The notes beneath the pieces were generated by a model. That model was given only the letters and a program-made list of their open reading frames with translations, had not been told where the DNA came from and searched no databases. Positions 8,001 to 8,708 of a stretch of DNA of 8,708 nt are shown one piece after another. How positions within the stretch are numbered: position 1 is the first letter of the stretch; each line of letters opens with the position of its first letter. This DNA is from Gammaproteobacteria bacterium (GTDB taxonomy: Bacteria; Pseudomonadota; Gammaproteobacteria; Burkholderiales; Thiobacillaceae), in contig JAHJNP010000263.1 of NCBI GenBank assembly GCA_018820745.1, forward strand, positions 1 to 8,708. The letters are read 5' to 3'. The position numbers were made by a program, and so were the translations under genes.

Positions 8001-8154
8001 GGTGCGCATCGTCGCGCGCCAGACGCAGGGCATTGGTGAGATCGACATCGACACTGTAAGCCTGTATGCGCCCCAGGGCGGCTTGCAGGGCGGCATCGAT
8101 GTCGCCGCGCACCCAGTTCAACGGGCCGGTATCGTAATCGAGTAAGGCGCTCAT
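2080..8154 (-). CDS. pilL: PilL/ChpA-type hybrid sensor kinase of the type IV pilus chemosensory (Pil-Chp) pathway
   Basis: This 2024-residue CheA-like kinase would couple the PilJ receptor to type IV pilus and twitching control in the cytoplasm. Residues 1-560 resemble the FimL-like N-terminus of ChpA: a first Hpt with H51 (Thr, not Lys, at +3) and an Hpt-like helix pair near 440-560 with Gln at 483 in place of His. Next come a canonical Hpt (H795, HTLKGS), a divergent Hpt (H1103, HTLGGI) and a canonical Hpt (H1307, HTIKGS), separated by Ala/Glu/Pro-rich linkers (about 640-745, 880-1050, 1180-1255, 1370-1415). The CheA dimerisation region (about 1416-1590) includes the DPLEFDRFTRFQ segment that I recall as typical of Pil-Chp kinases. 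The ATPase has an N box (LLRNALAHG, 1606-1614), DDGAG (1649-1653) and GRGVGMD (1700-1706). A CheW domain (about 1738-1875) and a receiver (about 1900-2015; D1905, D1906, phospho-acceptor D1949, T1979, K2001) complete it. No key kinase residue is missing. The ATG at 8152-8154 has only a weak GGGA site, which fits its place behind pilJ. ChpA of Pseudomonas has more phosphotransfer domains. A ten-A tract lies at codons 600-603. Confidence 0.95.
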   Translation of the reverse strand: MSALLDYDTGPLNWVRGDIDAALQAALGRIQAYSVDVDLTNALRLARDDAHQVTGALRMVGLEGAATLAGALESTLDDVNENRLTASDEVLRALRNAMEGLQRWVKDLADGRGSGELALFPLYKRLRELQGAERVFEGELFFPDLRLRAQGKAGNDSLTQEALAAEVKTLRGLFQRGLLAFLRNVEADQGLQRMRDALAAIERIAPSQASQTFWWACVGFVDSLIARGVEADFHVKQLLARVDLQMRRLMEGSPQVAERLLRDALFFVAKSQAMEGRAAEVRSRFGLDRYLPGRGMLDPEALARMRPVLDALQAGLKAARDNWHACVEGNAEQQEQFQVQLTRMQPQAQMLESSGLLPLLNELAAAAGVAAGREGDAREQMNLEVAATLLFMQNGIDQEDVLHADFAVRAESQQARLRALIEGREMPVSDVESASQREAERDMLVQMALEVGQNLRQMEEALDAFFRDANEREALASLPALAQQAQGALTMLELPDAASLLAAAATTAQSFASEGYPDDATQQRLANAFSSLGLFIESYCAGRADAASMLRPALVELGVIDADSVDESAFDDTVEAGLPTRKAEVQAGYLEWRDQSDDAAKKKYLDALVELGRDAELIDDATLKQQTRAALDASREAAEAPLALDADIAAMTGLELPERAMPEILPTQEEWDEPAAGEAAPSFVDLVEPTAAAEPIEIMSAEVNAPAAAVVELAPPVDATEAVLTEPAVTVATETTAPAENALLAVIPEGVELELLEIFLEEANEVLAAMGEACHVCQGNPDDPDSLTVIRRGFHTLKGSGRMVGLNELGETAWRFEQLMNGWLTEKRPASSELLRLVGRARGVFQDWVDALLANQPVALPVSDLLAAVDRVSQGQPLDAAPSPVVPAIEHAAAPAAIEAALPETAMDAEVASEAAAEPETEAVDADAPAVEMTAEAGAEWPLQPVEAESIAAPEQTVLADDEAGIAVSTIETAAAEIVEAVSTQSASAQPEALEPLPEVRAADVGAVIEYAAAHLELAADIAEPHEESNVSQGDSDPLWDEVHAESHAPDDICIGSVCLSTGLYEIFMVEAHQRLAVLQEETQRHADVADSTVSEHARRAVHTLGGIAGTAGIAVLCELSQALEQYWNRFVRVALPSAHLPLVQDTVARLHEMIATIAAGHLPEAASDLIAALGELEDEQAMPVAEPAFALAAETADEIVAQADETPAETVVEAAPVAAARVSDATESRHASGLLDVDALVPDFKPAAPAPVFERREVADEIDQQLLPIFLEEAEALVPDTSAQLRAWKDAPGEAAARDVLRRNLHTIKGSARMVGAMRLGELTHVMESRVIAVIDGHLSASADVFETLEAQLDRLADAVDRLKLGDLAPAIDDTSAPLAAPVEPVLGQVEAAAAVAATMADPLAPAKSATRDSNALTLRVRADWVDRMVNQAGEVAIARSRIESEVFAFKRHVNELSEALTRLRGHIREVEIQAESQMQATFQTHEGTDEFDPLEFDRFTRFQEVTRFLAESVNDISTVQHILLARLGEADAALIQQMRLNRELQQDLLRVRMVPLYSVAERLYRTVRQTARDVDKRAQLDIQGGELEIDRSVLEKVTAPLEHLLRNALAHGIETPDARHAAGKAEFGEIVLSARQSGNEMMLTVKDDGAGLNYARIREKAEANGLLLPGVEPTESLLAQMIFAAGFSTAETVSQVAGRGVGMDVVKSEISALGGRIDITSTPGAGTCFNIYLPLTLAMTQAVMFQAAKHDYALPTPLVRQVLELKPLELEKAMAAGEVVWRGARYPFSYLPHLLGDIEAVHEVQRYNPVVLLASGTSQAAVLVDAIEGTREIVVKNIGPQVARITGVAGATVRGDGRVILILNPVPLALRWASLPRTAVERTAPAAAEVSAALQPPLVLVVDDSLTVRKITTRLLTREGFRVDSAKDGVDALERMHDLIPDVVLLDVEMPRMDGFELARVMRNDERLKSVPIIMITSRTADKHRNHAMELGVNVYLGKPYQEQQLLDNIAAQLEQKAAVPA
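6346..6355 (-). repeat. Ten-A homopolymer in the coding strand of pilL (slippage candidate)
   Basis: The plus strand has ten T residues, read on the coding strand as the last base of an Ala codon (600) plus three AAA Lys codons (601-603). As given, the gene stays open. Deleting one A gives Lys-Lys-Asn-Thr-Leu-Met-Arg then TAG (plus positions 6330-6332). Adding one A gives three Lys, Ile, Pro then TGA (plus positions 6338-6340). Either slip yields a protein of about 605-607 residues, containing the FimL-like region only. Lys could be encoded by AAG, and such a tract stands out in GC-rich sequence. Confidence 0.9.
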
Positions 8155-8224
8155 GGTGTGTTGTTCCCGAGGTTGATTGCAGTGGCCGTGAGCGGCTTCT
8201 CGCTTCGCATCGCGGCCGATCCGG

Positions 8225-8708
8225 TCAGGCGAGCTTGAAGCCCGCGACCGAACTCTTCAGATCCTGCGCCAGCTGCTTCATACTGCCGATCGACTCGGCC
8301 GTCTGCTGCGTACCGCTGCTGGTCTGCGCCGAAATCGCCTTGATGTCCTGCATGGTTTCGGCCACCTTGGCGGTCGATTCCGCCTGGCTCTGCGTCGCAG
8401 AAGAAATGTCGGCAATCAGTCCGGCAAGCGTTTTCGACACGTAGCCGATCTCGGCCAGCGCCTGGCCTGCCGCATCGGACAGTTTGGCGCCTTCGACCAC
8501 GCCCTGGGTCGAGACCTCCATCGCCGCCACCGTGTCGTGGGTATCCGACTGAATGGTCTTCACGATCGCCGCGATCTGCTTGGTCGCATCGGCAGAACGT
8601 TCCGCCAGCCGCTGCACCTCTTCTGCCACCACCGAGAAGCCGCGCCCGGCTTCACCCGCAGACGCCGCCTGAATGGCCGCGTTGAGCGCCAGCACGTTGG
8701 TCTGTTCA
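8225..8708 (-). CDS. pilJ: PilJ-like methyl-accepting chemotaxis protein, C-terminal part only
   Basis: The last 160 residues are visible and the gene runs off the right edge; the stop is TGA at plus 8225-8227. The visible part opens with the MCP signalling hairpin tip ([14 protein letters not shown], then [16 protein letters not shown]), which contacts the CheA-like kinase and CheW-like adaptor. A long antiparallel coiled coil returns from it, with Gln/Ser/Thr/Ala-rich heptads. The segment VQRLAERSA after the tip is, from memory, common in PilJ proteins, and the adjacent pilL gene supports that name over a flagellar receptor. The protein ends GFKLA, without the NWETF-type pentapeptide that tethers CheR and CheB in enteric receptors. 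The ligand-binding and membrane parts are outside the window, so the signal sensed cannot be judged. Seventy bases separate it from pilL, with no terminator, so the two are probably co-transcribed. Confidence 0.85.
   Translation of the reverse strand, partial: EQTNVLALNAAIQAASAGEAGRGFSVVAEEVQRLAERSADATKQIAAIVKTIQSDTHDTVAAMEVSTQGVVEGAKLSDAAGQALAEIGYVSKTLAGLIADISSATQSQAESTAKVAETMQDIKAISAQTSSGTQQTAESIGSMKQLAQDLKSSVAGFKLA

Noticed and set aside
7183..8145. Plus-strand open frame of 320 codons opposite the pilL N-terminus (and others at 2188-2862, 4949-5773, 5770-6333 and 6370-7080)
   Set aside because: All are antisense shadows of pilL, created by codon bias. None has a recognisable domain.
8184..8217. 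Short inverted repeat (GGCCG with CGGCC, inner AGCG with CGCT) in the pilJ-pilL gap
   Set aside because: The stems are four to five bp with no U tract, as chance would give in GC-rich DNA. It is neither a convincing terminator nor a riboswitch.

Overview
The window is GC-rich, densely coded bacterial chromosome. Protein content and gene order suggest a betaproteobacterium (inference). The evidence is a Pil-Chp (type IV pilus chemosensory) receptor followed directly by a giant PilL/ChpA hybrid kinase. I see no mobile element, CRISPR array, tRNA or rRNA.

Layout: two blocks converge near position 2045. On the plus strand, bases 1-849 are the 3' part of a helical, TPR-like protein of unknown role. 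It is followed by an intrinsic terminator (905-930) and then by a 351-residue conserved hypothetical protein (972-2027) with a clear ribosome binding site. On the minus strand, reading leftward from the right edge, come the C-terminal 160 residues of a methyl-accepting chemotaxis protein (PilJ-like, 8225-8708) and, after 70 bases, a 2024-residue PilL/ChpA-type histidine kinase (2080-8154). A perfect 15-bp inverted repeat at 2030-2060, flanked by A and T tracts, lies between the two convergent stop codons and probably terminates both transcripts.

How the genes work together: in Pil-Chp systems the PilJ receptor passes a surface or pilus signal to the CheA-like kinase PilL/ChpA. The kinase phosphorylates its own Hpt domains and response regulators to control type IV pilus extension, retraction and often cAMP. 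The kinase here has four histidine-bearing Hpt sites, a fifth Hpt-like site with Gln instead of His, the CheA dimerisation/ATPase/CheW core and a C-terminal receiver. The plus-strand genes have no evident link to this pathway.

The most notable feature is a run of ten A residues on the coding strand of the kinase gene (6346-6355), just after the FimL-like N-terminal region. Losing or gaining one A brings a stop within eight codons of the tract, giving a roughly 605-residue protein that resembles a stand-alone FimL. This makes it a candidate phase-variation or slippage switch. I did not find a clearly unprecedented system.
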